From Thermodesulfobacteriota bacterium (GTDB lineage Bacteria; Desulfobacterota_D; UBA1144; Nemesobacterales; UBA2774), in the NCBI GenBank assembly GCA_021604765.1, contig BQJP01000006.1:36841-100840 (forward strand): a stretch of DNA of 64,000 nucleotides, in the 5' to 3' direction. The notes beneath the pieces were generated by a model. The model was not told the origin of the DNA and ran no database searches. It saw only the letters and a list, made by a program, of their open reading frames with translations. A program made the translations under genes and the position numbers. Shown here piece after piece: positions 1 through 9,799 of the stretch (its first letter is position 1; the number at the start of each line of letters is the position of its first letter).

Positions 1-614
1 TGTACTACCGACTTGGGGGTCATAATCTCTCCTACACTCATATCATCTAATCTTAGGGCATTGGTAACTATTTCAGCCTCTTCAGGGAGTATGCTTCCGC
101 CTTGATGTGTCAGTTCTGTCAGGCTCTTTAAATCATCCTCAGTAGGAAAGTTGAGGTGTGAGTTTTCCCCCCATAACTTCGTTATTAAGACGCTCATTTT
201 TACAAACGGCCATAATATTCTTATAAGAAAATCAATTATTATCGATAAACGCGGCGCCAACGTATTTGCATAGGTTACTCCTAACGACTTAGGAATAATT
301 TCACTGAAAATTAATACTCCGCCAGTAAATGCACCAGAAAATACTCCGAGCCAAGTATCACCGTAATATCTGGCAACAAGTGAGCCCGCAATAGATGCTC
401 CTAAAACGTTTACAGCAGTATTAAGGGTGAGTATCGCTGCAATAGGTTCATCGATTTTATCTCTAAGTCTAGCAAGTCTAATTCCTCCAGGGTCCCCCTC
501 GCGTTTTAGAGATTCTATTCTGCTCCGGGGTATGGAGTAGATTGCTGCCTCCATCAGTGAGCAAAGGAATGACCCTACAAGACTTATTCCTGTTATGATT
601 AAGATTGCATACAT
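1..614 (-). CDS. CNNM/DUF21-domain (HlyC/CorC-type) membrane protein, partial (C-terminus runs off window)
   Basis: Manual minus-strand translation from ATG at 614: MYAILIITGISLVGSFLCSLMEAAIYSIPRSRIESLKREGDPGG...LNTAVNVLGASIAGSLVARYYG...GVLIFSEIIPKSLGVTYAN; typical DUF21 motifs. Confidence 0.85.
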   Translation of the reverse strand, partial: MYAILIITGISLVGSFLCSLMEAAIYSIPRSRIESLKREGDPGGIRLARLRDKIDEPIAAILTLNTAVNVLGASIAGSLVARYYGDTWLGVFSGAFTGGVLIFSEIIPKSLGVTYANTLAPRLSIIIDFLIRILWPFVKMSVLITKLWGENSHLNFPTEDDLKSLTELTHQGGSILPEEAEIVTNALRLDDMSVGEIMTPKSVV

Positions 615-629
615 TATTAATTTTTCTCC

Positions 630-1607
630 TTACCCGATTTTGGACTCTAAATCATTGTCCTCATTTCCTTCGATTCCCAGGTTGATTAAAGCATCACCTC
701 TGTTAACTATTGGTAGGCTTCGAACGCCAATAATATGACCATCAGTTGCTGATTTAATTTTATGTTCGGTTTCACCAAAGGGGTCTGTAATACTTGCTAT
801 TATCTGGTTTTTCTTGACCGGATCTCCATAATTTACAAATGCCCTGTAAATACCAGAATTTCTAGCTCGTATCCATGAAGTACTTTGAATTTCAACTGGG
901 GCTCTTAGTTTTCGTGGTTTTGAATCTCTCATCTTTAAATGCTTCATAAGTCTTTTAGTACCGTTCATTCCTTCCTTAATCGCAATCTCATCAAAACGCA
1001 GCGCTTCACCACCTTCGAAAACAAGCATGGTTTTCCCCATTTCATGGGCCGCTTTTCTAAGTGAATCATCTCTTAGTTTAGAGTTAATTATGAATGGGGG
1101 TGCGAAAGCACGGGCAAGAGTTAAATTATCCGGTATATCAAATGTGCATCTTACTTGCGGATAATTATCATTTGCCCCCCCAGTGTGAAGATCGATACCA
1201 TAATCTATAACAGGGAGTATTTCGGTCATTAATTTGTGAGCTACTCTTGATGCCAATGAACCTGTTTTTGTTCCAGGAAAACTTCTGTTAAGATCCCTTC
1301 CGTCAGGCAGATATCTGGATCTATTTAGAAAGCCGTAAACATTAACTATAGGTACGGCAATAACCATGCCCCTGTTTGGTATAACCGATTTATTCACAAT
1401 TAGACGTCTAATCGATTCAACACCATTTAACTCATCACCATGTATGCCAGCCATGATCAGAAGCCTAGGACCTTTTTTTCTGCCTCTGAAAACAAAAACA
1501 GGAAGGTCAATCATCGTGTGAGTAGGTAGTTTAGCTACGTTCAAATTGATCTGTACATTCTGGCCGGGAAGTATTTCTTGACCGTTTATTATTACTTTGT
1601 CTGGCAT
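630..1607 (-). CDS. Succinylglutamate desuccinylase/aspartoacylase family protein (M14-like Zn carboxypeptidase fold)
   Basis: GIHGDELNG, DLNRSFPG, DLHTG motifs; adjacent to rimK. Confidence 0.85.
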   Translation of the reverse strand: MPDKVIINGQEILPGQNVQINLNVAKLPTHTMIDLPVFVFRGRKKGPRLLIMAGIHGDELNGVESIRRLIVNKSVIPNRGMVIAVPIVNVYGFLNRSRYLPDGRDLNRSFPGTKTGSLASRVAHKLMTEILPVIDYGIDLHTGGANDNYPQVRCTFDIPDNLTLARAFAPPFIINSKLRDDSLRKAAHEMGKTMLVFEGGEALRFDEIAIKEGMNGTKRLMKHLKMRDSKPRKLRAPVEIQSTSWIRARNSGIYRAFVNYGDPVKKNQIIASITDPFGETEHKIKSATDGHIIGVRSLPIVNRGDALINLGIEGNEDNDLESKIG

Positions 1608-2516
1608 TTATGATTTTACTCTATCTTTTATAAGTCTTTTACGGTGTGCATTTTCTTCTATGAACTCATATACTTTTGCTGCTACATCAACACCGCTTGC
1701 TTTTTCAATTCCCTCAAGACCCGGTGAGGAATTTACTTCCATAATCTTGGGACCAGTACTCGACTGCAGCATGTCTACTCCCGCAACATTTAGACCGAGA
1801 AGTTTTGCGGCCTTGATAGCTGTAGAGCGTTCGCTTCTACTAAGTTTAACTTCATTAGCACTTCCACCTCTGTGAATATTAGAGCGAAACTCACCCTCTG
1901 CTCCTTGTCTTTTCATTGCTCCGACTACCTTGCCACCAACTACAAAAGCCCTTATATCAGCACCCTTCGATTCTTTAATAAACTCTTGTATCATCATGTT
2001 AGCCTGAATACCGTAAAATGCTTCCATAACCGATTTTGCTGCTTTCTTAGTCTCTGCCAGAACAACACCAATACCTTGAGTTCCCTGGAGCAGTTTTATT
2101 ACAAGAGGAGCACCTCCCACTTCATCAATCAAATGATTTATATCATCCGGGTCAGATGCGAATGCGGTGACCGGCATTCCCACTCCTGCTCGAGACATAA
2201 TCTGCATGCTACGAAGTTTATCTCGTGACCTTGTAATAGCTTGGGATTCATTTACTGGGAACACATGCATCATTTCAAACTGTCTTACAACAGCAGTACC
2301 GTAAAACGTCCTTGAAGCTCCAATTCTAGGAATTATTGCATCGATTCCTTCAAGTTTCTTGCCGTCGTAGTAAATTTCAGGATTCTTTTTTTCTATAACC
2401 ATAGAGCATTTGAGAAAATCTATGACTTCTACATCGTGCTCTCTTTCTAGACCAGCTTCTAGAAGCCTTTTTGTCGAGTATAAATTTGCATTCCTAGATA
2501 ATATGGCAATCTTCAT
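1608..2516 (-). CDS. rimK: RimK-type ATP-grasp alpha-L-glutamate ligase
   Basis: [18 protein letters not shown]..., ATP-grasp core [25 protein letters not shown]. Confidence 0.92.
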   Translation of the reverse strand: MKIAILSRNANLYSTKRLLEAGLEREHDVEVIDFLKCSMVIEKKNPEIYYDGKKLEGIDAIIPRIGASRTFYGTAVVRQFEMMHVFPVNESQAITRSRDKLRSMQIMSRAGVGMPVTAFASDPDDINHLIDEVGGAPLVIKLLQGTQGIGVVLAETKKAAKSVMEAFYGIQANMMIQEFIKESKGADIRAFVVGGKVVGAMKRQGAEGEFRSNIHRGGSANEVKLSRSERSTAIKAAKLLGLNVAGVDMLQSSTGPKIMEVNSSPGLEGIEKASGVDVAAKVYEFIEENAHRKRLIKDRVKS

Positions 2517-3013
2517 TTCTTTCTCCTATTTACTTTTTGTTTGTACGAAAGATCAGATTTAGACACATCTACTATAAATCCCTTTTTCAACAACTTTCTT
2601 CCAATTAGTACGGGGTTTTCCATTTTAGAGCGGTCGCTTAAAGAGAGCTCAATCTCAAATTTTTCTCCAAATAATGTTATTGAAGTTTTAATAATGCACC
2701 TTTCTTCCGATTTGCCGATTGAGCTTTTAATTCTCTTTTTGGCATGAAGAGGCACTCTGAACCTCTTTTCATTAAAGTCAGGATGGGAAGGATCAAGAAG
2801 ATTAAAAGTAACGTATTTCACATTATCCTTTTCTGATATCTTGATGTTGTGGCAATGAATTGCCGATGTGTAAGCTCCAGTGTCGATTTTAGCATCTATA
2901 TCATAGAGCCTCATTTTAGGAAAGTCTACTTTATCTTTTCTACCAATTAGCTTCTTATTATCTAGTTTCTTTTTCATAAATAATTTCTTGATATTATTAC
3001 ATAAATTCATCAT
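2513..3013 (-). CDS. Putative ATP-dependent Zn protease / retropepsin-like protein (PF05618 type, RimB-like)
   Basis: [31 protein letters not shown] and LIGRKLL; overlaps rimK start by 4 nt. Confidence 0.8.
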   Translation of the reverse strand: MMNLCNNIKKLFMKKKLDNKKLIGRKDKVDFPKMRLYDIDAKIDTGAYTSAIHCHNIKISEKDNVKYVTFNLLDPSHPDFNEKRFRVPLHAKKRIKSSIGKSEERCIIKTSITLFGEKFEIELSLSDRSKMENPVLIGRKLLKKGFIVDVSKSDLSYKQKVNRRKK

Positions 3014-3103
3014 CCTGTATGTAAGGAGAAAAAAATTATATTCAATTTCACCTCACAACTTGATGATCTTTTCCTAGCCACATATCACTACCTAGTCGCT
3101 CAT

Positions 3104-4834
3104 TTGAGAGATGAGCTCTTTACAGCGGCAGTACTTCTGGTCGTACTTTTGCTGATTGTTACATTACACGGTAAGTTGTCTGTTTGGGTATCAAAATCAG
3201 AATGGAAGTACAAAAAGTACTCACATTTTCTAATAGGTCTTATCTTCCCACTTATATATTTTCTTATCGTAAGATATTCTGCAGGATTTCTAGGAGGTTC
3301 AATATCACAGATACTCTTTACATCAGTTGCCTATTTTTATCTCGGCTATTACTTTATTAAATATCTATTGGAACCACTTAGAATTGGTTATATCCCGTGG
3401 AATTTCTTCTCTTATATACTTCTTCTTATAGCATCTATTTTTTTGATGCTAACTAGTCTAAATTCTCTAGTATATAAAAGCCCCGAGATTCAGGAAGCTT
3501 TTTCTCTAGTTAACAAGATATCTCTGATATTACTAGTTTATGTATTCCTTCTAAGTGCGGTTAATGTGCTTTCAGGTCTTATTCCAGAAGGTAGACAGTT
3601 TGCTAAATCTATTGTTTCAAATCTTACAGGTTTTATTTCTGTGCTTTATCTAATTGTGGCTGCTCTCTGGCTTTTTAAATTCATTGGATTTGCCCCCTCA
3701 GTTTTTGTAGGCGGGGTTGTCATATTCATTGCAATAATTGTCTACCTTGTCCTTAAAACTTATATAAGAGGACACTCATTTTTTAAATCTGAGGATGACC
3801 CTCAAACATATGAAGGTATTACAAAAAGTGCAGAAACCTTTCTAAACCTCTTCCTAATCTATGTTCTCTATATAATTTTTATTAAATTCTACAATCTAGG
3901 TCATTTAATCTCTTATTTAAAAGAGTTCTTCATTATAAATACCAGTGTCGTACAAATTTCCGTGTTCTCTATATTTTCAGGAGCATTCATTTTCTTATTT
4001 CTATTGTCAATTGTTGGTGTGCTAAAGCATTCAATATATTTATATAATCTAAAAAAGGGTAATGAGCTTCAGGCTGGTTCACTCAGATCACTAGTAGGAA
4101 ACCTTGGATTGCTAATAATAATTATGATAGCACTGTCTGATTTCGGACTTACATGGGCAGCACTTCTTCCTGTTGCAGGTGCCCTCGGGCTTGGAATAGG
4201 AATAGGTCTTCAGAATATTATGAAGAACTATATTAGTGGAATAATACTTCTCTTTAGCAACAGACTTAAAGTTGGTGATATTATAGAAATAGATGGGAAT
4301 GCAGGAAGAGCCATAGGAAATACACTTGAGACGATTTATGGAAATGTAGTCAGCATAGATACATTCTCAAGTATCGTATCGACAACTGATGGTATTGAAG
4401 TAGTTGTGCCAAATTCCCAGTTCATCGACCAGCAAATGGTGAATTACTCGCTATCTAATCATACAATCAGGGTCAGGATTCCTTTTGGAGTATCCTATAG
4501 CTCCGACCCAAACAAAGTTAAAGAAATACTGCTAAAAGTTGCAAGTGAGAATACGCAGATACTAACAAACCCAGCTCCTAATTTGTGGTTTACGGAATAC
4601 GGGGATAGTGCAATAGTTTTTTATCTCCTCTGCTGGGTCAATATAAGACATCTCTGGAAACTAAATCCAGTAATAAGTGATATGTACTTCAAAGCATGGT
4701 ACGAATTTCATGAAGCAGGGATTGTTATACCGTTCCCACAGCAGGACGTCTGGTTTAAAAATAATCTTAAGGTTGAGATAGATAAAGATATTGGAGAAAA
4801 TGTGCAACAACCGCACGAAGGGGAAGATAAATAA
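3104..4834 (+). CDS. MscS-family mechanosensitive ion channel
   Basis: Multiple TM segments, GALGLGIGIGLQNIMKNYISGIILLFSNRLKVGDIIEI; start may lie upstream at 3035 (see findings). Confidence 0.9.
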   Translation: MRDELFTAAVLLVVLLLIVTLHGKLSVWVSKSEWKYKKYSHFLIGLIFPLIYFLIVRYSAGFLGGSISQILFTSVAYFYLGYYFIKYLLEPLRIGYIPWNFFSYILLLIASIFLMLTSLNSLVYKSPEIQEAFSLVNKISLILLVYVFLLSAVNVLSGLIPEGRQFAKSIVSNLTGFISVLYLIVAALWLFKFIGFAPSVFVGGVVIFIAIIVYLVLKTYIRGHSFFKSEDDPQTYEGITKSAETFLNLFLIYVLYIIFIKFYNLGHLISYLKEFFIINTSVVQISVFSIFSGAFIFLFLLSIVGVLKHSIYLYNLKKGNELQAGSLRSLVGNLGLLIIIMIALSDFGLTWAALLPVAGALGLGIGIGLQNIMKNYISGIILLFSNRLKVGDIIEIDGNAGRAIGNTLETIYGNVVSIDTFSSIVSTTDGIEVVVPNSQFIDQQMVNYSLSNHTIRVRIPFGVSYSSDPNKVKEILLKVASENTQILTNPAPNLWFTEYGDSAIVFYLLCWVNIRHLWKLNPVISDMYFKAWYEFHEAGIVIPFPQQDVWFKNNLKVEIDKDIGENVQQPHEGEDK

Positions 4835-5901
4835 TGACCTCAAGGTTAGTGAAAAAAACTTCCATAAAAAAGGGACTTCGGCCCGGCTCACTCATTTACA
4901 TCGGCGAACAGAAAGTTGATAAAGTAAGAATAAGGGTGATTGACTACGATGAGACAAATCTCAGCGAACATGAATTTGAGAATATCGAAGAAACTTTCCA
5001 CTTCAAAGATAAACCTTCTGTATCATGGATAAATATTGATGGACTCCATGATATAGAAGTGCTTAGAAAGCTAGGTGCTCATTTTGGCATTCACAATTTA
5101 GTCCTTGAGGATATTTTGGATACTAACAAACGCCCGACGATCGAAGACTATGGAGATTATATATATACAACTCTTAAAATGCTCTATTATGACGAAGAAA
5201 GAAATATCATAATGGAGGAGCAGTTTAGCCTAGTCATTTTTAATCAAACTGTAATATCTTTTCAGGAAAGTCTTGGAGATACGTTTGAGCCCGTAAGGAA
5301 AAGGATAAGAAATGGCAAAGGCAGGGCAAGAAAAGCAGGCTCTGATTATCTTGCATACATACTGATAGATGCTGTTATCGATAATTATTTCGTAGTGCTT
5401 GAGATACTTGGTGAGACCATAGAGGGACTTGAAGACGAGCTTATCAATGATGTTTCTAATGAGACACTTAAGAATATACACACTCTAAAGAGAGAGATGG
5501 TCTTGTTAAGAAAATTTATCTGGCCGGTACGGGAGCTTATAAACGAGTTTGATAGAACTGAATCACCATTGATTGATAAAGATACTTCTATTTACTTGAG
5601 GGATCTATACGGTCACATAGTCCAGCTCATAGACACTATGGAAGCCTACAGAGATATGGTTTCAGGAATGCTGGATACTTATTTGTCAATCTCGGGCAAC
5701 AAAATGAATGAAGTGATGAAAACTCTAACTATAATGGCTTCCATCTTTATCCCACTTACTTTTATAGCAGGTCTTTATGGAATGAATTTTGAAAACATGC
5801 CTGAACTTCATAAGTCCTGGGGCTATCCTGTAGTCATATTAGTCATGTTTATTGTTGCTTTAGGTTTGGTGTATTACTTCAGGAAAAAGAAGTGGTTTTA
5901 A
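4834..5901 (+). CDS. corA: CorA-family Mg2+/Co2+ transporter
   Basis: C-terminal TMs with YGMNF motif: FIPLTFIAGLYGMNFENMPELHKSWGYP. Confidence 0.93.
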   Translation: MTSRLVKKTSIKKGLRPGSLIYIGEQKVDKVRIRVIDYDETNLSEHEFENIEETFHFKDKPSVSWINIDGLHDIEVLRKLGAHFGIHNLVLEDILDTNKRPTIEDYGDYIYTTLKMLYYDEERNIIMEEQFSLVIFNQTVISFQESLGDTFEPVRKRIRNGKGRARKAGSDYLAYILIDAVIDNYFVVLEILGETIEGLEDELINDVSNETLKNIHTLKREMVLLRKFIWPVRELINEFDRTESPLIDKDTSIYLRDLYGHIVQLIDTMEAYRDMVSGMLDTYLSISGNKMNEVMKTLTIMASIFIPLTFIAGLYGMNFENMPELHKSWGYPVVILVMFIVALGLVYYFRKKKWF

Positions 5902-6108
5902 CAATAACAGGATAAATAGTAAATAACTCTAAATAGTTAATCTTACATACATCGTCCTTATATTGTATTCATAAATCCAGAATTTATATCCCTTCTTGTT
6001 TTCATTGCCTTTAAATAACTTACTTCTCCCCATGTATAAATGATATTTATGTTATTTATAGAGAAATTCTTTTGCTAAATTTGTGAAATTAGGTAGCAAA
6101 GTATATAA

Positions 6109-6134
6109 ATCAGGAGTTCGAAGTGTATCAACTA
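6109..6134 (+). repeat. 26-nt direct repeat copy A (ATCAGGAGTTCGAAGTGTATCAACTA)
   Basis: Identical to 12752-12777; imperfect similarity continues on both sides. Confidence 0.85.
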
Positions 6135-6223
6135 TCCCGCCAATATTTTCTAACCTACTATAAACACTACTTTTTTGTAGCAACACTCATTTGCATATAG
6201 ACATTGTTTTGATAAAACCAAAC

Positions 6224-6265
6224 CAAAAAAATACCCCAATCGGCTCGGTTGGCTGATTGGGGTAT
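6224..6265 (-). terminator. Rho-independent terminator for the 6330-7049 gene
   Basis: Perfect 11-bp stem ATACCCCAATC (6231-6241)/GATTGGGGTAT (6255-6265), followed on the minus strand by a T-tract. Confidence 0.85.
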
Positions 6266-6329
6266 AAAAGAATGGGTGCAGGGTTAAGGATGGTGCAAGG
6301 ATCTTTTTATATCTTTCTAAACTTAGTCA

Positions 6330-7049
6330 CTAAAACGATACCAACTCTGCGTCTTCATCAATAGCAAGACCTATATTACGTATATAGACTTTTTCATCTG
6401 TTGCTCCGTTTTCATTGGGATTGCAGTCTAGACTTGTTAATGTATCACTAAACATTCCTGCAGGAACATCTATAGTCTCACCAAATGCAACTATTTCGGC
6501 CTGATCCTCAGCTATGCCTGGGGCAGCTTCCTGCTGAAAGACCTGACCAACTTGGGGGTTTGCTGGCATTATAATTCCTGGAAGATTCCCATTTTCTCCG
6601 GCTCGCCATTCACCGTCATGGCCAACTATCATGCCGTCTTCAAAATCATCGACATCTTCGCCAAAATAGCATACTGTTCCATCAGGTGCTTGAGCAAAAA
6701 AGTTTCTTGAGATCTCTACAACTTCTCCATCTTCAAACTCCGCTTCCTCAACCACTCTTGTTGTTACACCGGCTATGACCTCTGTCTCATCAAGTACAGT
6801 AATAATGATTTCAAGAAATGTACCTTCGTCATCTTCACCCTCTAACACAAGTTCATCTCCCACAAATAACGGGAAAAAGGGGTTATTGATTATAAGTGAG
6901 AATGGGCCTGCGGATGGATCACAAACTGCAATACTTAAATTCGTATCCGGGCAACTACCTCCACCGCCGTTGTTACTGCTACTGCATCCACCAATAATCA
7001 AAAATGAAATTGCAAGCGTAATAATAGATACTCCAATTCTCTTTAACAT
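6330..7049 (-). CDS. Predicted lipoprotein of unknown function
   Basis: MLKRIGVSIITLAISFLIIGGCSSSNNGGGG signal with lipobox; AGGAGG before ATG. Confidence 0.75.
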   Translation of the reverse strand: MLKRIGVSIITLAISFLIIGGCSSSNNGGGGSCPDTNLSIAVCDPSAGPFSLIINNPFFPLFVGDELVLEGEDDEGTFLEIIITVLDETEVIAGVTTRVVEEAEFEDGEVVEISRNFFAQAPDGTVCYFGEDVDDFEDGMIVGHDGEWRAGENGNLPGIIMPANPQVGQVFQQEAAPGIAEDQAEIVAFGETIDVPAGMFSDTLTSLDCNPNENGATDEKVYIRNIGLAIDEDAELVSF

Positions 7050-7099
7050 ACTAAACCTCCTATAGAATTTTGAATTTATATCCAGAGTATCAAATTAGA

Positions 7100-7127
7100 A
7101 TTTCAGCAACATTACTGGAGGATTACA
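7100..7127 (-). promoter_or_regulatory. Putative OmpR/PhoB-type box 1 (three 11-bp-phased repeats)
   Basis: Minus strand TGTAAT-CCTCC-AGTAAT-GTTGC-TGAAAT upstream of the 7049 gene. Confidence 0.6.
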
Positions 7128-7170
7128 ATTCTGTAATGAATTTATTTGCCTTCCATAGAAAATAGGGCGA

Positions 7171-7194
7171 CCCCGGCTGTAATCCCAGCCGGGG
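7171..7194. terminator. Strong GC hairpin, possibly a terminator or attenuator
   Basis: CCCCGGCTG/CAGCCGGGG, 9-bp stem with a 6-nt loop; no immediate T-tract on either strand. Confidence 0.4.
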
Positions 7195-7248
7195 CAAAAA
7201 GCAGATAAAGAGAGAGGAGTAATACTTAGGTTGAATTAATCTTGGTTC

Positions 7249-7383
7249 TTATCTAGTACGCATGCCTTGTATATGAATCTTTCGGAGGTCATTATCATTG
7301 ATTTCGGATGTTTCTCTATTCTTAATTCCGAATAAAACCAGAACTGCTAGAACTGCTATTAAGACTAGGATTGTTTTTTTCAT
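7249..7383 (-). CDS. 44-aa predicted single-TM/secreted micro-protein
   Basis: Internal ATG of the 7249..7431 ORF: MKKTILVLIAVLAVLVLFGIKNRETSEINDNDLRKIHIQGMRTR; preceded by a putative regulator box at 7408-7435. Confidence 0.5.
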   Translation of the reverse strand: MKKTILVLIAVLAVLVLFGIKNRETSEINDNDLRKIHIQGMRTR

Positions 7384-7407
7384 AATAAAGAAGATTAGCT
7401 TGGCTTT

Positions 7408-7435
7408 GTTGCGTGAACATTTCTGAAGCATTACA
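7408..7435 (-). promoter_or_regulatory. Putative OmpR/PhoB-type box 2
   Basis: Minus strand TGTAAT-GCTTC-AGAAAT-GTTCA-CGCAAC upstream of the 44-aa ORF. Confidence 0.55.
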
Positions 7436-7539
7436 AATGTGTAATGGAGAATTACTGTGGTAGTGAGGTCGGGACCTCATAAGTTGGGTGATGTTGTTAA
7501 AAAAACTCATGAAGTCCCTTGGGCGATGCATATAAGGGG

Positions 7540-8307
7540 TTAATCACTAGTAAAGAAAGTGCTCTCAGTTATTGTCTGATTACCGCTTTCTTCTCTGGCT
7601 AATACTTCAAATTTGTACTCAGCTCCAGGAACAACGAAGTCAGGAGAAACCAAATACTCTGTAGTATCGGGTGGAAGAATTACTGTTAACTTCTGCTCAG
7701 GTTCTGAGTCCACTATTTCAATGACTAGCTCATAATGTTCTATCTCTATATCCGTCTCGTTTCCGCATTCACCAGTAGGAGATGATGTGTCAATTTTATT
7801 TGTTACCGGCATCCATGCAATTATTAGAGGCTGAGTAGGGTCAACTTCTTCTCCCTCTGCCGGGAATATTACCTCTGGTCCGCATGGTAGGTCATGAGTG
7901 AGTTCGGCAGTGGTTTCTACTTTTTGTCTGTCGATTGTAAATCCTTTAAATTCATATTCGCCCTCAGGCATGAACTCAAGTATTTCAGGTAGTGATAAGT
8001 CAGCATAATTTGGTTCGTTGCTCTCTGTGAAGAGCTCAGCACTTCCGAACCTTCTCAGTTTGCCACGGTTACTAACTCCGTAGACATGCCTACCGTCAGG
8101 GCCTTTTACCCTAATCCTCTGCCATGGGTCTCCGTCCACAAATAATTGGAATCCTGCATCGCCGTCAGTGTCATTTACTTCAACTCTTATTTCAGCTTCA
8201 AACTTAGGCAACTCTTGAGCTTGCAAATCAACTGAGGCCATTAAACCAAATACCAATACTAATATAAAAACAGATACATAACCGCCAAAATCAAATAAAC
8301 TTCTCAT
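7540..8307 (-). CDS. Secreted protein of unknown function (Ig/FnIII-like C-terminal region)
   Basis: N-terminal signal peptide; beta-rich sequence; CAGGAGGTATTACAATG start context. Confidence 0.7.
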   Translation of the reverse strand: MRSLFDFGGYVSVFILVLVFGLMASVDLQAQELPKFEAEIRVEVNDTDGDAGFQLFVDGDPWQRIRVKGPDGRHVYGVSNRGKLRRFGSAELFTESNEPNYADLSLPEILEFMPEGEYEFKGFTIDRQKVETTAELTHDLPCGPEVIFPAEGEEVDPTQPLIIAWMPVTNKIDTSSPTGECGNETDIEIEHYELVIEIVDSEPEQKLTVILPPDTTEYLVSPDFVVPGAEYKFEVLAREESGNQTITESTFFTSD

Positions 8308-8353
8308 TGTAATACCTCCTGATTTAGATTTACTAAAATCATATCAAGAGATA

Positions 8354-8381
8354 ATTGCTGAAATATTTCCTGAAGGTTACA
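8354..8381 (-). promoter_or_regulatory. Putative OmpR/PhoB-type box 3
   Basis: Minus strand TGTAAC-CTTCA-GGAAAT-ATTTC-AGCAAT upstream of the 8307 gene. Confidence 0.55.
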
Positions 8382-8416
8382 AATAGGAAAGGATTTTGCA
8401 GAAAAATTAGATATTG

Positions 8417-9799
8417 TTATGCAGGTAGATGAACGGAAAAAGCTGAACCAGTGCCAGGAGTACTAAAAACTTCAACATATCCTCTGTGAGCACCCACTAT
8501 AGCTTTTACTAAACTAAGACCCAAACCTAAACCACGTTCAGTACGACTCTTATCACCTCTATATAACCTGTCCCAAATGTTATCAAGCTCACGTTCTGAA
8601 ATTCCAACACCAGTGTCTTTAACAGTAATTCTAACTTCATTCGCAGCCTGATCAGCTTCTATATCTACTTTACCACCACGGGGTGTATATTTGATAGCAT
8701 TGTCTAATAGATTAGCAAGCACCTGTCGCAACCTGCTACTGTCAGCTGTAACATAAAGTTCCTCTGGAAAGCCAGTCTCTACCGCAATCTCTTTCTCTTC
8801 AGCTACATAACTATATAGATCGACAACCTCATCTATCATAGGTGCCACATTGATTTTTTCAGGGTTGAGTTTCATAGCTCCGGTCTCAGCCTCTGAAACA
8901 TCCATTAAAGTATTGAGCATTACTTGTATACGTTCTGATTCTTCTACGCAGTCAACTAAAGCATCTCTAAGGTTTTCACTGCTATCTGACTGTAAAGCGA
9001 CCTCTGCAGTGCCTCTTAGCCTTGTCATGGGAGTTCTAAGATCGTGTGCCACATTATCTAAAACATCCCGCATGCCGTTTATGAGCGTCTCGATTTTATC
9101 AAGCATTTTGTTGAAAAGCGAAATAAGCTCGTCATGTAGTATGTCTGCACGTTGTTCCGGAACTCTCACATCAATCTTTGAATTGTTAACTATTGAATCA
9201 AGAGTGTTAATAAGCTGTCTGATTGGATTTAATGCACGGTCAGCGATAAATAGTCCTCCCAAATATCCAAGGAGCACAATAGGAATAATCGCAAACAAAT
9301 ACACTCTCTTGATTTTGCCAAGAAGTTCTTCACGTTCTTCCATTGTCTGACCCATCTGAAGGGCAGATCCTTCGGCAAGAATAAATGTTCTAACTTCCCA
9401 CTTTTCCCCGTCCATTTCATTCTCTAGATCAACCCAACCGTCTTGTGCTGGTAGGATATTTTGTTTTACATATTCTGAGCCAATGTCTCCCCAATCCTCA
9501 GGGATTCTTAATATCGGTGATTTACCTTCACTTGTAACAAGCCGTACAAAAAACGGGTCGTTAGCATCTTCAAACACTTCAACGGAGAGAGCTTCAGTAC
9601 CTTCCTCTTCGTAAATTTCCTTAAGCTCTAAAATATCCTCTTCAACTTCGGATCTGCTTTGTTCATAAATATAGGAAGAAATTACCGTATATGCGTAAAT
9701 GTTTATTGCCAGAGAGCTTAGAACAAAGAACACCGTATACCATGTGATAAGTCTGAAGCTATTTGATTTAAGCAATAATTTAGGATTCTTTAAGAACAT
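8417..9799 (-). CDS. Sensor histidine kinase (TM sensor, HAMP, HisKA, HATPase_c)
   Basis: DNVAHDLRTPMTRLRG H-box, LANLLDNAIKYTPRGG N-box, GLGLGLSLVKAIVGAHRG. Confidence 0.95.
   Translation of the reverse strand: MFLKNPKLLLKSNSFRLITWYTVFFVLSSLAINIYAYTVISSYIYEQSRSEVEEDILELKEIYEEEGTEALSVEVFEDANDPFFVRLVTSEGKSPILRIPEDWGDIGSEYVKQNILPAQDGWVDLENEMDGEKWEVRTFILAEGSALQMGQTMEEREELLGKIKRVYLFAIIPIVLLGYLGGLFIADRALNPIRQLINTLDSIVNNSKIDVRVPEQRADILHDELISLFNKMLDKIETLINGMRDVLDNVAHDLRTPMTRLRGTAEVALQSDSSENLRDALVDCVEESERIQVMLNTLMDVSEAETGAMKLNPEKINVAPMIDEVVDLYSYVAEEKEIAVETGFPEELYVTADSSRLRQVLANLLDNAIKYTPRGGKVDIEADQAANEVRITVKDTGVGISERELDNIWDRLYRGDKSRTERGLGLGLSLVKAIVGAHRGYVEVFSTPGTGSAFSVHLPA

Noticed and set aside
1872-2228. 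118-aa + strand ORF
   Set aside because: Antisense to rimK; composition typical of a shadow ORF.
6109-6134. GTTCGAA inside the 26-mer repeat as a tRNA T-loop remnant (tRNA-derived att site)
   Set aside because: Neither orientation gives a pairing 5-bp T-stem around TTCGAA, and there is no acceptor stem or CCA.
8850-9350. 166-aa + strand ORF
   Set aside because: Fully antisense to the histidine kinase; low-complexity Ser/Ile composition typical of shadow ORFs.
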